Source: a bacterium (GTDB lineage Bacteria > Actinomycetota > Acidimicrobiia > Spongiisociales > Spongiisociaceae). From it: a DNA stretch of 59,065 bases. The translations under genes and the position numbers were made by a program. The stretch's first letter is position 1, and every line of letters starts with the position of its first letter. This document shows positions 8,631 through 16,810 of this stretch, one piece after another. The stretch lies in NCBI GenBank assembly GCA_028821575.1, contig JAPPFW010000054.1:1-59065 (forward strand), read 5' to 3'. The notes beneath the pieces are model-generated. The model saw only the letters and a program-made list of their open reading frames with translations. It did no database searches and had not been told where the DNA came from.

Positions 8631-9980
8631 GTGGCTGATCGCATCATCATCGAGAACGCCGCCATCGTGACCATGAACGACGACGAGGACGTCATCTTCG
8701 ACGGGTCGATGGTGATCGAGGGCAACCGGATAGTGGCGGTCGGGGGATCGGAGGCGGTATCCGGCTTCGACCGTACGAACGCGAAGATCATCGACGCCGG
8801 TGGGAAGGCGGCCCTGCCGGGGTTCGTCGACCTTCACTACCACACCGCCATCGGCAAGGGATACTGCGACCATCTCGATCTGTGGGAGATCCTGCAGGCG
8901 TTCTGGTACCCGATGATCCGGTCGATCAATACCGAGGAGGCCTACTGGGCCGCCATGGCCAGCTACAGCGAGTCGCTGAAGGCGGGGGTCACCACGGCGA
9001 ACGACATGTTACGCCGGCTTCCGGGCTTGGCTCGGGCCGCAGTCGACAGCGGTATCCGGGTGGTGCTCTCCAACGTGGTCGCGGATGCGGAACACGGCCT
9101 CGATGTTCTCGACGACAACGAATCGGCCTACCATCAGTGCCACGGGATGGGCGACGGCAGGGTAGAGGTTTACTTGGGCATCGAGTGGTTGCCTCTGGCC
9201 TCCGAGGCCTTGCTGGTCGACTGCAGGGCACTGGCCGACGAGCTGGGCACGGGGATACACATCCACCTGAACGAGTCCCTCGGCGAGGTGGAGATCTCGC
9301 AGCAGACGTTCGGCGGCCGCCGGCCCAGCGAGGTTGCCTACGACACCGGGATACTCGGTCCCGACTGCGTCGCCGCCCACTGCGTGCACATGTCGGACCG
9401 AGAGATCGGCCTCATGAGGGAGACCGGAACTCACATCTCTCACAACCCGTCGTCCAATGCGAAGCTGGGCAACGGCATCGCCCGGCTACCGGAGATGCTC
9501 GAGGCGGGATTGAACATCGGTCTCGGACACGACTCTGCTGAGGGCACCAACAGCTGCGATCTGTTCCAGGTGATGAAATGGGCTTCCCTTGTGCACCGGG
9601 CCGAGCGCAAGGACGCGTCGATCCTGCAGGCACCCCAGATCCTGCGCATGGCGACCAGGAACGGATCCCTGGCCCTCGGCCACGAGACCGGTGAGTTGAG
9701 TGTCGGCAAGGTGGCAGACGTGATCCTGATCAACTTGCGGAACCACCACTTCACCCCCTGGGTGCCGGGTAACAAGACCCACTTGATCTCACATCTGGTC
9801 TACAGCGCCGAGAGCGCGGCGGTCGACACCACCATCGTGGACGGCACCGTCGTGATGGAAGGGCGCGAGTTCCTGCTATTCGACGAGGAGGAGGTGCTGG
9901 CGAAGGCGACCGAGAGCTTCTCCAGCTGCATCAACCGGATGGAGGTGCCGGAGGAGTACGCGGGACTTCTCGAACGGTAG
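8631..9980 (+). CDS. Amidohydrolase of the cytosine/guanine deaminase type
   Basis: A 449-residue enzyme with all metal ligands readable: LHYH (His69, His71), HIHLNES, AHCVHMSDREI and GHDS. NPSSNAKLGNGIARLPEM is the usual loop after the third ligand. The final motif reads ATRNGSLALGHETGELSVGK. GTG 8631 is preceded by GAGGAGA with four bases of spacing. It follows the carboxyltransferase by 77 bases and could be the last gene of the operon that starts at 1868. It resembles SsnA/8-oxoguanine-deaminase-like enzymes; substrate unknown. Confidence 0.87.
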   Translation: MADRIIIENAAIVTMNDDEDVIFDGSMVIEGNRIVAVGGSEAVSGFDRTNAKIIDAGGKAALPGFVDLHYHTAIGKGYCDHLDLWEILQAFWYPMIRSINTEEAYWAAMASYSESLKAGVTTANDMLRRLPGLARAAVDSGIRVVLSNVVADAEHGLDVLDDNESAYHQCHGMGDGRVEVYLGIEWLPLASEALLVDCRALADELGTGIHIHLNESLGEVEISQQTFGGRRPSEVAYDTGILGPDCVAAHCVHMSDREIGLMRETGTHISHNPSSNAKLGNGIARLPEMLEAGLNIGLGHDSAEGTNSCDLFQVMKWASLVHRAERKDASILQAPQILRMATRNGSLALGHETGELSVGKVADVILINLRNHHFTPWVPGNKTHLISHLVYSAESAAVDTTIVDGTVVMEGREFLLFDEEEVLAKATESFSSCINRMEVPEEYAGLLER

Positions 9981-10049
9981 GGAACACGCCCGGACAGCCC
10001 AGCGCACTGACGAGGGGGTGGGACCGCTCCGATGTCGAGAGACTTGAGC

Positions 10050-10072
10050 AGCCGCCGCTTGGCTGGGCGGCT
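10050..10072. terminator. Possible hairpin terminator
   Basis: A perfect 7-bp inverted repeat (AGCCGCC / GGCGGCT) with a nine-base loop lies 70 bases after the amidohydrolase stop and just before the toxin-antitoxin pair. The following bases are only weakly T-rich (TCTT), so termination is uncertain. Confidence 0.35.
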
Positions 10073-10075
10073 TCT

Positions 10076-10102
10076 TGGTGACAATCGGCTACGCTGTCAC
10101 CA
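10076..10102. promoter_or_regulatory. Operator-like inverted repeat at the antitoxin start
   Basis: TGGTGACA and TGTCACCA form a perfect 8-bp inverted repeat with an 11-base spacer. The repeat ends at the first base of the antitoxin ATG. Ribbon-helix-helix antitoxins typically bind such repeats to repress their own operon, so this is the likely autoregulatory site. Confidence 0.6.
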
Positions 10103-10524
10103 TGACGGTGCTGTCTATCCGTTTCAAGCGACCCGGCGCTTACGAGCGGCTCAAGCGCGACGCTGCCCGGCGGGCTGAGTCGATCTCGTCGGTTGGGGAG
10201 CGGTTGATCGATGAGGGGTTGCGCATGGAGGCCCATCCCGGCATCGTGTTCCGAGACGGGCCGAGCGGCCGGCGCGCCGCTCTGGCCGCGGGGCCCGATG
10301 TGTGGGAGATCGCAGGGTTGCTCCGGGGTCTGAGGGGAAGCGTCGAGGAGCGGGTGGCCGACGCTGCCATCCAACTCAGCCTCACCGAGTCGCAGGTCCG
10401 TGCGACTAGCCGCTACTACGCCGAGTTCACCGACGAGATCAACGCCGAAATCGCGCTCAACGACGACATTGCCGATCGCGAACTGGCCGCATGGGAGAAC
10501 GAGCGCAGGCTGCTCTCGGGGTGA
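10102..10524 (+). CDS. Antitoxin with ribbon-helix-helix-like N-terminus
   Basis: A 140-residue basic-to-acidic protein. The start (MTVLSIRFKRPGAYERLKRDA) has the beta strand plus helix spacing of CopG/RHH DNA-binding domains. Residues 45-75 (HPGIVFRDGPSGRRAALAAG) resemble the region seen in DUF433-like antitoxins. The rest is helical and acidic and probably neutralises the toxin. It overlaps the next gene (GTGA), which encodes a DUF5615-type PIN-like toxin. ATG 10102 was chosen over an upstream in-frame start because it follows the inverted repeat directly. Confidence 0.7.
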   Translation: MTVLSIRFKRPGAYERLKRDAARRAESISSVGERLIDEGLRMEAHPGIVFRDGPSGRRAALAAGPDVWEIAGLLRGLRGSVEERVADAAIQLSLTESQVRATSRYYAEFTDEINAEIALNDDIADRELAAWENERRLLSG

Positions 10525-10901
10525 AGCTCCTCCTGGATGAAATGCATGCTCCCGCCGTCGCGGCCCGGATGCGCCATGGCGGACACGATGCCGTCGCCGT
10601 CAAGGAGAGCGCCGACCTCATCGGGCTCGGCGATGAGGAGTTGCTTCGGGCCGCGACGGCTGATCGGAGGGCGGTCGTCACCGAGAACATCAAGGATTTC
10701 GCGGTGCTCCACCGGCGCATCTCTGCCTCGGGACTCAGCCATTCGGGAGTGGTCTTCACCCATCCCCGGCGATTCCCGCGCTCCGCTCGGAACCATGTGC
10801 CGGTGCTGTTCGAAGCCCTCTCCGTCTTTCTCGCCGAGCACGGTTCCATGCTCGGCGATGTCGAGTCGTTCGTGTGGTGGCTTGAGCGCCCCCACCGATG
10901 A
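10521..10901 (+). CDS. DUF5615 PIN-like toxin (probable RNase)
   Basis: A 126-residue protein that opens with MKLLLDEMHAPAVA and has GLGDEELLRAATADRRAVVTEN, followed by an F-A-V-L stretch. These are the acidic blocks of the DUF5615/Mut7-C PIN-like fold, in which Asp5, Glu6 and the later Asp/Glu residues bind Mg for RNA cleavage. It is translationally coupled to the antitoxin (GTGA). A GTG start at 10521 gives the usual length of 115-130 residues. It is likely a chromosomal toxin-antitoxin module; the target RNA is unknown. Confidence 0.75.
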   Translation: MKLLLDEMHAPAVAARMRHGGHDAVAVKESADLIGLGDEELLRAATADRRAVVTENIKDFAVLHRRISASGLSHSGVVFTHPRRFPRSARNHVPVLFEALSVFLAEHGSMLGDVESFVWWLERPHR

Positions 10902-10992
10902 GACGGGCCGCGGCCTCCAGAATTGTGCGTGATCCGCCTTCATTAGTTCTGCCGGACGGACGATCACGACAACGCCGTAACCCTGAAACGAC

Positions 10993-11421
10993 TCAGCGAC
11001 GGGTTTCGACCAACTCAACCAGCACGCCGTCGAACTCCCGGGGGTGGACGAAGGCGATCATCGTGCCCATCCCTCCGGGGCGGGGGTGCTCGTCGATAAG
11101 GCGAACGCCCAGGCTGCGGAGCCGTCGGAGATGCTCCTGAATGTCCTCCACCTCGAACGCGATATGGTGAAGCGCTGAGCCGCGCTTGGCTACGAACTTG
11201 CTGACCACCCCAGGTCCGTTAGCTTCGAGGGTCTGGACGAATCCATCCCCCACCGGCAGCATCCTTTCCACGAATCCAGGTCCGTCCTCCTCGTGGCAGA
11301 CCGGGACCCCCAACAGTCCGGCGAACCGGTCGTGTGGTGCGGAGGTCGGGGTGTGGGCAAAGGCCACATGGTGGATCCTGAGCAGGGGCGGCCACACTGC
11401 GGGCGTCGGTTCCCGGACCAT
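10993..11421 (-). CDS. VOC-family protein, methylmalonyl-CoA epimerase-like
   Basis: A 142-residue two-repeat VOC protein. RIHHVAFAH gives the first metal His, SALHHIAFEVEDI the second, and VHPREFDGVLVELVE the C-terminal Glu typical of methylmalonyl-CoA epimerases. The N-terminus has about 12 extra residues before the first strand. It is the last gene of a minus-strand run that also encodes a B12-dependent acyl-CoA mutase, so racemising methylmalonyl-CoA (or an analogue) for that mutase is the simplest role. It lies 171 bases from the LLM oxidoreductase gene. Confidence 0.82.
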   Translation of the reverse strand: MVREPTPAVWPPLLRIHHVAFAHTPTSAPHDRFAGLLGVPVCHEEDGPGFVERMLPVGDGFVQTLEANGPGVVSKFVAKRGSALHHIAFEVEDIQEHLRRLRSLGVRLIDEHPRPGGMGTMIAFVHPREFDGVLVELVETRR

Positions 11422-11592
11422 CAGCGCTGGTCGTCTGTTTGCGAAACAACCCGGCGTGCTCTGCTAGCCATCGGCGTCCCTCGCTGTGTTCCGTCTCCTC
11501 GACGTACCGCTGCGCGGTACGCATTCATCGGCGGGCCTTGCAAGGAACGCCGCTGCCATGGGATACCGAACCGCCACTTGACAGACCCACCA

Positions 11593-12576
11593 CTAGAGCC
11601 GGGAGAAGACCCTGGCGAATGCCTCGACTGTTTCTCGCCGCTTCGAACCGAGGGGGAACACGGTCACAGAGTCGATCCCGAGGTCGGCCAGGGTCCGGAG
11701 ATGGGCCAGTGCTTGGTCGCTGTCGCTGGCGAAGGCCATCTTGTTGACGAAGTCCTCGGGCATGATCGAGGCCGCAGCGAGGGCCTCCTGGAATTCACCT
11801 CCTGCGTATCGTGCCTTGACCTCGGCCGAGATCGCGGGATCCAGGCCGGCCAACTCGCAGTAGACCGGCGCGGTCTGGGGGAACCAAGCGGCGATCGAGC
11901 GAGCGGCCCGCAGGGCCCCGGCAGGATCATCGTCGTCGATCGCTCCGTAGCCGAACACGGATACGTGGGGCCGGGACCGCCCTGCTCGTTCGGCGCCCCG
12001 GTCGATGTGTTCCAAGCCGTAGGCGACGCCATCCCGGAAGAGGCCGCCCAGGAAGATGACCCCGTCGGCTATCTCGCCGGCCAACTCCAGGGTCTTGGGT
12101 CCGCTCGCCGAGATGAACACCGGTACGTGATAGGAGGCTTCGAACCGGAGGTGAGCGTCCTCCATCGTGAATCCCAAGCCTTGGTAGGTGACGTGTTCCC
12201 CGGAGAGGAGCCGCCTGATCACCTCGATCGACTGGCGCATCTCCAGGAGCCGGGCAGGTCGCAGGCCTAGGGAGCGCAGCGGTCGATCACCGGCCCCGAT
12301 ACCGAGGACCGTCCTTCCCGGTGCCAACTCCTCGAGGCTGGCAGCGTTGACTGCGACTATGCCGGGATGGCGGGTCTGCGGGTTGGTCACCGCGGTTCCC
12401 AGAACCATGCGGGTGGTCAACCGGGCGGCCAGCGTCAGGTGCATGTAGGGGTTCCGGGTGTGGAGGGAGGAGTCGGTGAGCCAGAGGTAGTCGTACCCGC
12501 ATCGGTCGACCACCCGGACCATGTCCTCGAATACGGACGGGGGATAGCGACCCTGTAGGGCTACACCGGTCTGCAT
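11593..12576 (-). CDS. LLM-class (F420- or flavin-dependent) oxidoreductase
   Basis: A 327-residue luciferase-like TIM-barrel protein. Characteristic blocks are DRCGYDYLWLTDSSLHTRNPY, VLGTAVTNPQTRHPG and VLGIGAGDRP near the N-terminus and VPVFISASGPKTLELAGEIADGV in the middle, as in F420-dependent methylene-H4MPT reductase-like proteins of Actinobacteria. The reaction could be oxidation or monooxygenation with F420 or FMN. I moved the start to ATG 12576, four bases after the M20 stop codon; the 70 upstream residues in frame are a shadow of the M20 gene. Confidence 0.85.
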   Translation of the reverse strand: MQTGVALQGRYPPSVFEDMVRVVDRCGYDYLWLTDSSLHTRNPYMHLTLAARLTTRMVLGTAVTNPQTRHPGIVAVNAASLEELAPGRTVLGIGAGDRPLRSLGLRPARLLEMRQSIEVIRRLLSGEHVTYQGLGFTMEDAHLRFEASYHVPVFISASGPKTLELAGEIADGVIFLGGLFRDGVAYGLEHIDRGAERAGRSRPHVSVFGYGAIDDDDPAGALRAARSIAAWFPQTAPVYCELAGLDPAISAEVKARYAGGEFQEALAAASIMPEDFVNKMAFASDSDQALAHLRTLADLGIDSVTVFPLGSKRRETVEAFARVFSRL

Positions 12577-12580
12577 CTGA

Positions 12581-13612
12581 TCATCCTGCCTTCCTGTCAT
12601 AGCGGATGATGGTATCGGCCAGAGCGGCGAGTCCGGTTCCGATGGGTTCGGTCTCGATCCACTCCCCGTGGGTGTGCTCGCCCGAGCCGACCGTGATGCC
12701 GAGAGTGATCGCCGGGATCCCGGCCGCGTTGGCATCGTTGCTGGCGGCAGCGTACTCGGGTTGGATTCCCACCTCTGCGAGGGCATCTGCGGCGGCCTTC
12801 ACGAGGGGATGGGCGGCGGGGATCGAACCGGCCGGCCGTTTCCCCAGTTCCTTGAAGTTCGCCGTCACCAATGGGGACTTCTCGGCATTCACCCAGGCGG
12901 CGGGCTCCGGTATCGAGATCGGTGAGAACCAGCGGGTCGGCAGAGGGGATATCGATACGAAACGCAGCCCGCCGGGCTCTGACGTTGATGGACTCTCCTC
13001 CCTCGACGTGACCGATGTTGATCGAGCACCCGGCCCGGCTGCGGGCGTCGCCAGCAACGGGTCCAGCCTGGCGATGATCCGGGCCAAGTCATGGATGGTG
13101 CTGGGATTGTCCGCTGCTTCCCAAGCGTGGCCGCCAGGACCCGCCAGCTCCAGAGACCAGCGGACCGATCCGACGCCGACCGTGACCACCCGACCGAGAT
13201 AGTTACCTTCGAGGGCGATCAGTGCTCCGATCCCGGCTGGTGGATCCTGGACCAGGTGGAGTACGCCGGCCAGGTTGCCGAGTCCTTCCTCCCCGACGGT
13301 GGCCACGATCCAGACGGGTCGATCGAGTTGCCGCGGCAGCAGCGCGTCGAGGACCGAGAGCGCTGCCACCGAGACCGTGTTGTCGCCCACGCCGGGTCCG
13401 TTCAGCCGGGTTCCGTGCTGCTCGGCTCTATGGGGTACGTCCCGGCCGAAGACCGTGTCGAGATGCGCTGCCACGAAGGTTGCGGGACCCTGCCCGTCCC
13501 TCAACCGGGCTACAACGTTTGCTGCCCGGTCCGCTTCGTCGAGGGGTGGAGCAGGGACGGAAGCCAACTCGATGGTTCGTTCGAGGACGATGCCGGCGGC
13601 CTCCGGTTTCAT
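12581..13612 (-). CDS. M20-family metallohydrolase with an internal out-of-frame segment
   Basis: A 343-residue carboxypeptidase-G2/ArgE-like hydrolase. Metal and catalytic residues are present: AHLDT, GDNT, GEEGLGN, ALEGN, GGHAW and EHTHGEW. Between roughly 12880 and 13035 the encoded peptide looks foreign (Ser/Pro-rich). In another frame of the same bases a perfect M20 lid-domain peptide can be read (SINIGHVEGGESINV, then FRIDIPSADPLVL). The normal frame resumes at GKRPAGSIP. Two compensating indels, real or from assembly, explain this. Start ATG 13612 overlaps the CoA-transferase stop. Confidence 0.75.
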   Translation of the reverse strand: MKPEAAGIVLERTIELASVPAPPLDEADRAANVVARLRDGQGPATFVAAHLDTVFGRDVPHRAEQHGTRLNGPGVGDNTVSVAALSVLDALLPRQLDRPVWIVATVGEEGLGNLAGVLHLVQDPPAGIGALIALEGNYLGRVVTVGVGSVRWSLELAGPGGHAWEAADNPSTIHDLARIIARLDPLLATPAAGPGARSTSVTSREESPSTSEPGGLRFVSISPLPTRWFSPISIPEPAAWVNAEKSPLVTANFKELGKRPAGSIPAAHPLVKAAADALAEVGIQPEYAAASNDANAAGIPAITLGITVGSGEHTHGEWIETEPIGTGLAALADTIIRYDRKAG

Positions 13613-14817
13613 GGCGCTTCGGCAGCGACGCCGGTGCGGATCAGGGCTTCTAACTCGGAGGGTGTCACCCCCACCGACCGGAGCACTTCTCTGGTGTGAC
13701 GGCCCAGGCGCGGCGCGGCCGAGGGGATGGGCAGCGGTTCGCGGTCGATGCGGACGGGTATCCCCAGCACGGGGTAGGCACCGGCAGTCTCGTGGAGGAG
13801 CCTCTGTACCGTTCCCAACGCCAACGCCTGCGCTCCGTCCAGCACCCCGGCCACGTCGTTGAGCCGGTCCGCGGGAACCCGGGACCTCTCGAATACGGCG
13901 AGCCATTCGGCGACAGTCCTCCTGGTGGTGAACGCTTCAATCTCCTTGGTGAGCTCGGCGCGGGCCGCCACCCTCGAAGCGTTGTCCACGAAGCGGGGAT
14001 CCTCGACTAGGTGAGGGGCATCCAACGCCCGGCAGAAGCGCCGCCACAAGGCTTCGGATCCGGCACCCGCCGCCACGAACATCCCGTCGCTCGCCCGGAA
14101 GGCTCCGTAGGGCGCGAAGGTGGGGGAATGGCTACCGAGCAAACCGGGAAGCTCCCCGTTCACCAGGTAGGTGGTGGCGAGGGTGGCAAGGGCCGCCAGC
14201 GAGAACTCCAGCAGCGAGGTCGACACCTGGCGTCCCACCCCGGTTCGCTCCCTGTCGACGAGCGCGGCCAGCACCCCGACTACACAGGCGAGGCCGGCCC
14301 CGATGTCGGTGACCGGAGCACCGATCTTCGCGGGGCCGGTGTCCTCGTGCCCTGTGACGCTCATCAGACCCCCGGAGGCCTGCAGGATCAGATCGAAACC
14401 GCCTCTGGAAGCGTCGGGACCCACGTCCCCGAACCCCGAAATCGACCCGTAGACGATGTGGGGATGCCGGGCGTGCACGGATTCGTAGTCGAGCCGGTAC
14501 TTAGCGAGGCTGCCCGGTCGCCCGTTCTCCAGGAGAACGTCGCATGAGGCGAGCAGTGCTTCGGTCGCAGGCCGGGCATCCTTAGCCCGGAAGTCGAGCG
14601 AGACGCTCTTCTTGGCACTGTTGAGGGTCATGAACAGTACGGATTCATCTCCCACCCGGGCAGTACCCTGCTTCCGGTAGGGGTCCCCGCCTCTGGGGGA
14701 CTCCAGCTTCAGCACCTCGGCCCCGAGGGTTGCCATCGTGAAGGACGCGTACGCCCCGGAGACGAATCTCGTCAGGTCCAGGACGCGTATCCCATCGAGC
14801 AGGCCGGCGCTGCTCAC
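13609..14817 (-). CDS. CaiB/BaiF family (class III) CoA transferase
   Basis: A 402-residue protein with the class III signature: GIRVLDLTRFVSGAYASFTMATLGAEVLKLE at the N-terminus, GRPGSLAKYRLDYE, and the catalytic Asp in APVTDIGAG. These enzymes move CoA between acids such as formyl-, succinyl- or carnitinyl-CoA. The GTG start overlaps the mutase stop (GTGA) and the stop overlaps the M20 start, so all three are translationally coupled. It likely loads CoA onto an acid that then feeds the mutase, or removes CoA from a product. Confidence 0.9.
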   Translation of the reverse strand: MSSAGLLDGIRVLDLTRFVSGAYASFTMATLGAEVLKLESPRGGDPYRKQGTARVGDESVLFMTLNSAKKSVSLDFRAKDARPATEALLASCDVLLENGRPGSLAKYRLDYESVHARHPHIVYGSISGFGDVGPDASRGGFDLILQASGGLMSVTGHEDTGPAKIGAPVTDIGAGLACVVGVLAALVDRERTGVGRQVSTSLLEFSLAALATLATTYLVNGELPGLLGSHSPTFAPYGAFRASDGMFVAAGAGSEALWRRFCRALDAPHLVEDPRFVDNASRVAARAELTKEIEAFTTRRTVAEWLAVFERSRVPADRLNDVAGVLDGAQALALGTVQRLLHETAGAYPVLGIPVRIDREPLPIPSAAPRLGRHTREVLRSVGVTPSELEALIRTGVAAEAP

Positions 14818-16406
14818 CAGGGGTCGGGTTCCCGGAACTCGCCGAACTGCGCCCGCATCACATCGCTCATCTCACCAAGGGAGACACCGGCCCGGGCCGC
14901 GTCGATCAGGGCGGGCATGACGTTGCTGCCGTCACGGAGAGTCCTCTCGAGGGCTGCGAGCTTTGCGTCGACACCGCGCTGGTTCCGGGTCGCCATGCGG
15001 CGTTCCGTCCGGGCGATCTGGCGTTGTCCGATTCCGGTGTCCAGCGTGAACAGGCGAGGCTGCTGGGGAGTTTCCCCGTCATCCACGTACCGGTTCACCC
15101 CCACCCTCACTTCGGTCCCGTCGGAGACAGCCCGTTCCCTTCGGTAGGCCTCTGCGGCGATCCACCGTTGCGGGGCGCCTGCCTCGAGGGCCTTCACCGC
15201 CCCGCCCAGACCTTCCACCGTGGCCATCACCTTCCGGGCCCTCTCTTCGACCTCGGAGGTGAGCCACTCCACGTAGTAGGAGCCTGCCAGCGCGTCCACG
15301 GTGTCGGCCACTCCCGATTCGTGGGCGACGATCTGCTGGGTGCGCAGGGACAGGGTCACGGCTTCCTCGGTGGGTAGCTCGTAAGCCTCGTCGTAGCCCA
15401 TTACGTGGATCGACTGGGCGCCGCCGAGGACCGCTCCGAGACACTGGATGGTCGAGCGGATGATGTTGTTGAGCGGCTGGGCCGCGGTCAGTGTGGTCCC
15501 GGAGTTGCCCGAGAAGAAACGCAGCCTGGCCGACCGGGGATCCTGTGCCCCGAACCGGGTGGTGGCGATCTCGTGCCAGAGGCGTCGGGCGGCTCGGAGC
15601 TTGGCGACCTCCTCGAAGAGGTTCATGGTGGTGGCGAAATGGAACGAGAACCGGGGCGCGAACGAGTCGAAGGCCAGACCGCGCCCGAGGAGTTCCTCCG
15701 CGTAGGCGATAGCGGAGGCCATTGTCAGGCCGAGTTCCTGCACAGCCGTGCAGCCTGCCTCCCGGGCGTGGTAGCCCGTTACGGAGATGGGGTTGAATCT
15801 GGGGAGGGACCGGGCCGACCACTCGACGATGTCGGCCACGAGACGCATCGAAGGGGTTGGGGGGAAGATGAAGGCCTTGCGAGCCAGGAATTCCTTGAGC
15901 AGATCGTTCTGCAGGGTTCCCGACAGCTGCCGGTAAGGGACGTCTTGGCGTTCGGCAGCCACCAGGTAGAAGGCGAGGATGATGGGAGCGGTGGCGTTGA
16001 TGGTGAAGTTCACCGAGAGTTCGCTCAAGGGCAGGCCGTCGAAGAGGTCGACCATGTCTTCAGCGGTGTCGATCGCCACTCCGACCCGGCCGACTTCGGC
16101 TCTGGCCATCGGATGCGAGGAGTCGTATCCCAACTGCGTGGGCAGGTCGAAGGCCACCGACAAGGCAGTCTGGCCCTGGTCGAGTAGGAACCGGTACCGG
16201 CGGTTGGTGTCCTCGGCACTCCCGTACCCGGCGAACTGGCGCATCGTCCACAGACGACCCCGGTACATGGTCTCGTAGGGACCCCTGGTGAAAGGAGGGT
16301 GCCCGGGGAGGCCGAGGTGCGCGTCGGGGTCGAGTCCTCCGATGTCGGTGGGTGTGTAGACAGGGGCGACCGGGATGCCGGAATCGGTTCGTCGCTCGTC
16401 GATCAT
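14814..16406 (-). CDS. B12-dependent acyl-CoA mutase, large subunit (methylmalonyl/isobutyryl-CoA mutase type)
   Basis: A 530-residue TIM-barrel subunit that isomerises the acyl carbon skeleton by a radical route with adenosylcobalamin. Using Propionibacterium methylmalonyl-CoA mutase numbering, Arg82 and Arg87 are kept, Tyr89 is Phe58, Arg207 is Arg176 and His244 is His213; the spacing between these is identical to the reference. Phe at 89 is the isobutyryl-CoA mutase state, while Arg at 207 is the methylmalonyl-CoA state that binds the carboxylate. No B12 domain is fused; the small subunit is the adjacent upstream gene (ATGA overlap). A carboxylated CoA substrate is favoured. Confidence 0.9.
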   Translation of the reverse strand: MIDERRTDSGIPVAPVYTPTDIGGLDPDAHLGLPGHPPFTRGPYETMYRGRLWTMRQFAGYGSAEDTNRRYRFLLDQGQTALSVAFDLPTQLGYDSSHPMARAEVGRVGVAIDTAEDMVDLFDGLPLSELSVNFTINATAPIILAFYLVAAERQDVPYRQLSGTLQNDLLKEFLARKAFIFPPTPSMRLVADIVEWSARSLPRFNPISVTGYHAREAGCTAVQELGLTMASAIAYAEELLGRGLAFDSFAPRFSFHFATTMNLFEEVAKLRAARRLWHEIATTRFGAQDPRSARLRFFSGNSGTTLTAAQPLNNIIRSTIQCLGAVLGGAQSIHVMGYDEAYELPTEEAVTLSLRTQQIVAHESGVADTVDALAGSYYVEWLTSEVEERARKVMATVEGLGGAVKALEAGAPQRWIAAEAYRRERAVSDGTEVRVGVNRYVDDGETPQQPRLFTLDTGIGQRQIARTERRMATRNQRGVDAKLAALERTLRDGSNVMPALIDAARAGVSLGEMSDVMRAQFGEFREPDPW

Positions 16407-16810
16407 CTGCGGCCGCCTCCCGTGGACGCCTCCTGCAGGATCCCGTCGACAACCTCATCCAGCGCGGATCCGACCGGGAACACGGCCGAGATTCCGAGTC
16501 CTTCGAGCCTGCCGATGTCTGCGGTGGGAATGGTTCCGCCCACGACGATCGGTACATTCTCGATGCCGGCCAGGGATCGTTCCTCGACCAGTTGGCGGCA
16601 CAGGGCCACATGGGCTCCGGAAAGCAACGAGACGCCGATCACGTCGGCCCCTTCCTGCACGGCAGTCGCCACGATCCTGTCCGCAGGCTGCCGCAGACCG
16701 AGGAATATCACCTCGGCGCCGGCATCCCGCAGGGCCATGGCGATCACCTTCACCCCGCGATCGTGCCCGTCCAGACCCGGCTTGGCGAGCACTATCCGGG
16801 GCCTGCTCAC
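16403..16810 (-). CDS. B12-binding small subunit of the acyl-CoA mutase
   Basis: A 135-residue Rossmann-like cobalamin domain. The base-off/His-on motif DxHxxG is Asp14-Gly-His16-Asp-Arg-Gly19, followed by EVIFLGLRQ, SLLSGAHV and the GGTIP turn that shields the nucleotide tail. It binds adenosylcobalamin and pairs with the large subunit encoded immediately downstream (stop/start ATGA overlap). The GTG start overlaps the stop of the NicX-like gene. Confidence 0.92.
   Translation of the reverse strand: MSRPRIVLAKPGLDGHDRGVKVIAMALRDAGAEVIFLGLRQPADRIVATAVQEGADVIGVSLLSGAHVALCRQLVEERSLAGIENVPIVVGGTIPTADIGRLEGLGISAVFPVGSALDEVVDGILQEASTGGGRR

Noticed and set aside
10050-10072. Attachment site or transposon end
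   Set aside because: The short perfect hairpin has no matching copy elsewhere in the window and no integrase or transposase is present; a weak terminator is simpler.
11293-12270. Long plus-strand frame opposite the LLM oxidoreductase
   Set aside because: No domain, no ribosome site, antisense to a recognisable gene.
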